7,195 bases of DNA, taken from Chlorobium sp. Lineage in GTDB: Bacteria; Bacteroidota; Chlorobiia; Chlorobiales; Chlorobiaceae. The position numbers and the translations under genes were made by a program. The stretch covers positions 1 to 7,195 of the forward strand of contig JANQFD010000103.1 of NCBI GenBank assembly GCA_028278005.1, read 5' to 3'. The notes below the pieces were generated by a model that had not been told where the DNA came from, searched no databases, and worked only from the letters and a program-made list of their open reading frames with translations. Position 1 is the first letter of the stretch. Each line of letters begins with the position of its first letter. Below, piece after piece: positions 6,206 to 7,195 of this stretch.

Positions 6206-7135
6206 ATGCAGCAACCAAAACAGTCACAACAAAACAATATGATCATTATTGACGGTAAACAGGTCTCATCCGACCTCAGAAAGGAACTCAAAGCAGCTGT
6301 TGAAGCCTGTATGCAAAAAACAAAATCCGTACCCGGTTTGGCCGTAATCATTGTTGGCCAGGATCCCGCATCGCAGGTTTATGTAAGAAACAAGGCTAAA
6401 AACTGCAAAGAAACCGGAATGAACTCCACGGTTATTGAGCTGCCCGAAGAAACGTCCCAGTCGGAGCTCCTTGCAAAATTGGAAAAGCTGAACAATGACC
6501 CCGATGTCCACGGGATACTTGTTCAGCAGCCCCTCCCCCGGCATATCGATGAATATGCCGTTACGATGGCCATATCTCCATCCAAGGATGTCGACGGCTT
6601 CCATCCTGAAAACGTCGGACAGATGGTTCTCGGCAACCTGGACAGGTGCTTTATCAGTTGTACCCCGTATGGTATTCTTGAACTTCTTTCAAGGTATTCC
6701 ATTGACACGAAAGGAAAACATTGCGTGGTTGTGGGCCGAAGCAATATTGTAGGCAAACCCATGGCCAACCTGATGCTGCAGAAGCTCAAGTCAACAAACT
6801 GCACCGTAACGGTCTGTCATTCTGCAACCCGGAACATGCCCGAACTCACCAGACAGGCTGATATACTTATAGCCGCGATCGGCCAGGCAAACTTCATCAC
6901 GAAAGATATGGTAAAACCCGGTGCTGTCGTTATCGATGTCGGCATCAACCGTGTTGAGGATTCTTCAAGAAAATCCGGATACCGGCTTGCCGGTGACGTA
7001 GACTATGAACATGTTTCCGAAGTAGCATCGGCAATCACTCCTGTACCCGGAGGTGTAGGCCCCATGACTATCGCGATGCTGCTGAAAAACACGCTCCAGT
7101 CCTTTATGCGGGCACACTCCATCCAGGCGCTTTAG
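6206..7135 (+). CDS. folD: Bifunctional methylene-THF dehydrogenase / methenyl-THF cyclohydrolase
   Basis: FolD interconverts 5,10-methylene-, methenyl- and 10-formyl-tetrahydrofolate with NADP, supplying one-carbon units for purines, formyl-Met-tRNA and other pathways; it is a cytosolic dimer. In the 309 residues, the folate domain carries GQDPASQVYVRNKAK (51-65) with the catalytic Tyr59 and Lys63 of the YxxxK motif, GILVQQPLP (103-111) with Gln107, and KDVDGFHPENVG (127-138). The Rossmann NADP site has VVVGRSNIVGKP (174-185). The closing TPVPGGVGPMT (278-288) is the second family signature. All key residues are present. An in-frame ATG at 6239 (Met12) begins MIIIDGKQV, exactly where most FolD proteins start, and would give 298 residues. 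The extra eleven residues are Gln/Asn-rich, and neither ATG has a Shine-Dalgarno, so the start is unsettled; I give the longest form. radA follows after 4 bp. Confidence 0.96.
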   Translation: MQQPKQSQQNNMIIIDGKQVSSDLRKELKAAVEACMQKTKSVPGLAVIIVGQDPASQVYVRNKAKNCKETGMNSTVIELPEETSQSELLAKLEKLNNDPDVHGILVQQPLPRHIDEYAVTMAISPSKDVDGFHPENVGQMVLGNLDRCFISCTPYGILELLSRYSIDTKGKHCVVVGRSNIVGKPMANLMLQKLKSTNCTVTVCHSATRNMPELTRQADILIAAIGQANFITKDMVKPGAVVIDVGINRVEDSSRKSGYRLAGDVDYEHVSEVASAITPVPGGVGPMTIAMLLKNTLQSFMRAHSIQAL

Positions 7136-7139
7136 CACC

Positions 7140-7195
7140 ATGGCAAAGTCAGCCTCCCGTTATGTCTGCAGCACCTGTGGCGCCGTATCGCTTAA
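7140..7195 (+). CDS. radA: DNA repair protein RadA, N-terminal fragment cut by the window edge
   Basis: Only 18 full codons are visible, from the ATG at 7140: MAKSASRYVCSTCGAVSL. This closely resembles the start of RadA/Sms, where MAKxxxxFVCxxCG opens a four-cysteine zinc finger; Cys10 and Cys13 form the first CxxC pair. RadA is a RecA-like, DnaB-like helicase ATPase that promotes branch migration in recombination and repair. It lies 4 bp after the folD stop, so the two are likely cotranscribed. No strong ribosome site is visible, so translation may be coupled to folD. The call rests on a short stretch; another zinc-ribbon protein is possible. Confidence 0.72.
   Translation, partial: MAKSASRYVCSTCGAVSL

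Overview
The window looks like ordinary chromosomal backbone of a bacterium related to the green sulfur bacteria (Chlorobi, Chlorobiaceae; a Chlorobium or Prosthecochloris type is my best guess). The basis is the combination of a long HslU with an N-terminal extension, an HslV with a short propeptide, an RpoN with a perfect RpoN box, a DUF3109 cysteine protein of the Bacteroidetes/Chlorobi type, a type II dehydroquinase and a small secreted beta-barrel protein. Base composition looks moderate and even, with no sign of foreign DNA. The taxonomic call is an inference from remembered family resemblance, not from a search.

Layout. Positions 1-6074 hold seven genes, all on the minus strand. In transcription order they are: a DUF3109 cysteine-rich protein, rpoN (sigma-54), hslV and hslU (ATP-dependent protease), a Bax-inhibitor-1/YccA-type seven-helix membrane protein, aroQ (type II 3-dehydroquinase), and a signal-peptide-bearing outer-membrane beta-barrel protein cut by the left edge. 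Gaps within the first six genes range from a 14-bp overlap to about 90 bp, and I see no convincing intrinsic terminator between them, so one or a few overlapping transcripts are likely. A 162-bp gap before the outer-membrane gene holds operator-like repeats and probably that gene's own promoter. At 6075-6205 a divergent intergenic region separates this run from the plus-strand genes folD (methylene-THF dehydrogenase/cyclohydrolase) and radA, which is cut by the right edge after 56 bases; folD and radA are 4 bp apart.

How the genes fit together. hslV and hslU encode the two halves of one protease: peptidase and AAA+ unfoldase. RpoN supplies the alternative sigma factor, and its start codon lies inside the end of the DUF3109 gene, which suggests translational coupling. 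The BI-1 protein is likely a membrane homeostasis factor, possibly linked to membrane-protein quality control. aroQ and folD are core biosynthesis (shikimate pathway and one-carbon metabolism), and radA is recombination and repair. Every gene looks intact except those cut by the window edges. I found no mobile element, tRNA/rRNA, CRISPR array or defence system, and nothing that I would call a new system. The points worth a second look are start-site choices, the DUF3109-rpoN coupling, and regulatory sequence in the gaps.
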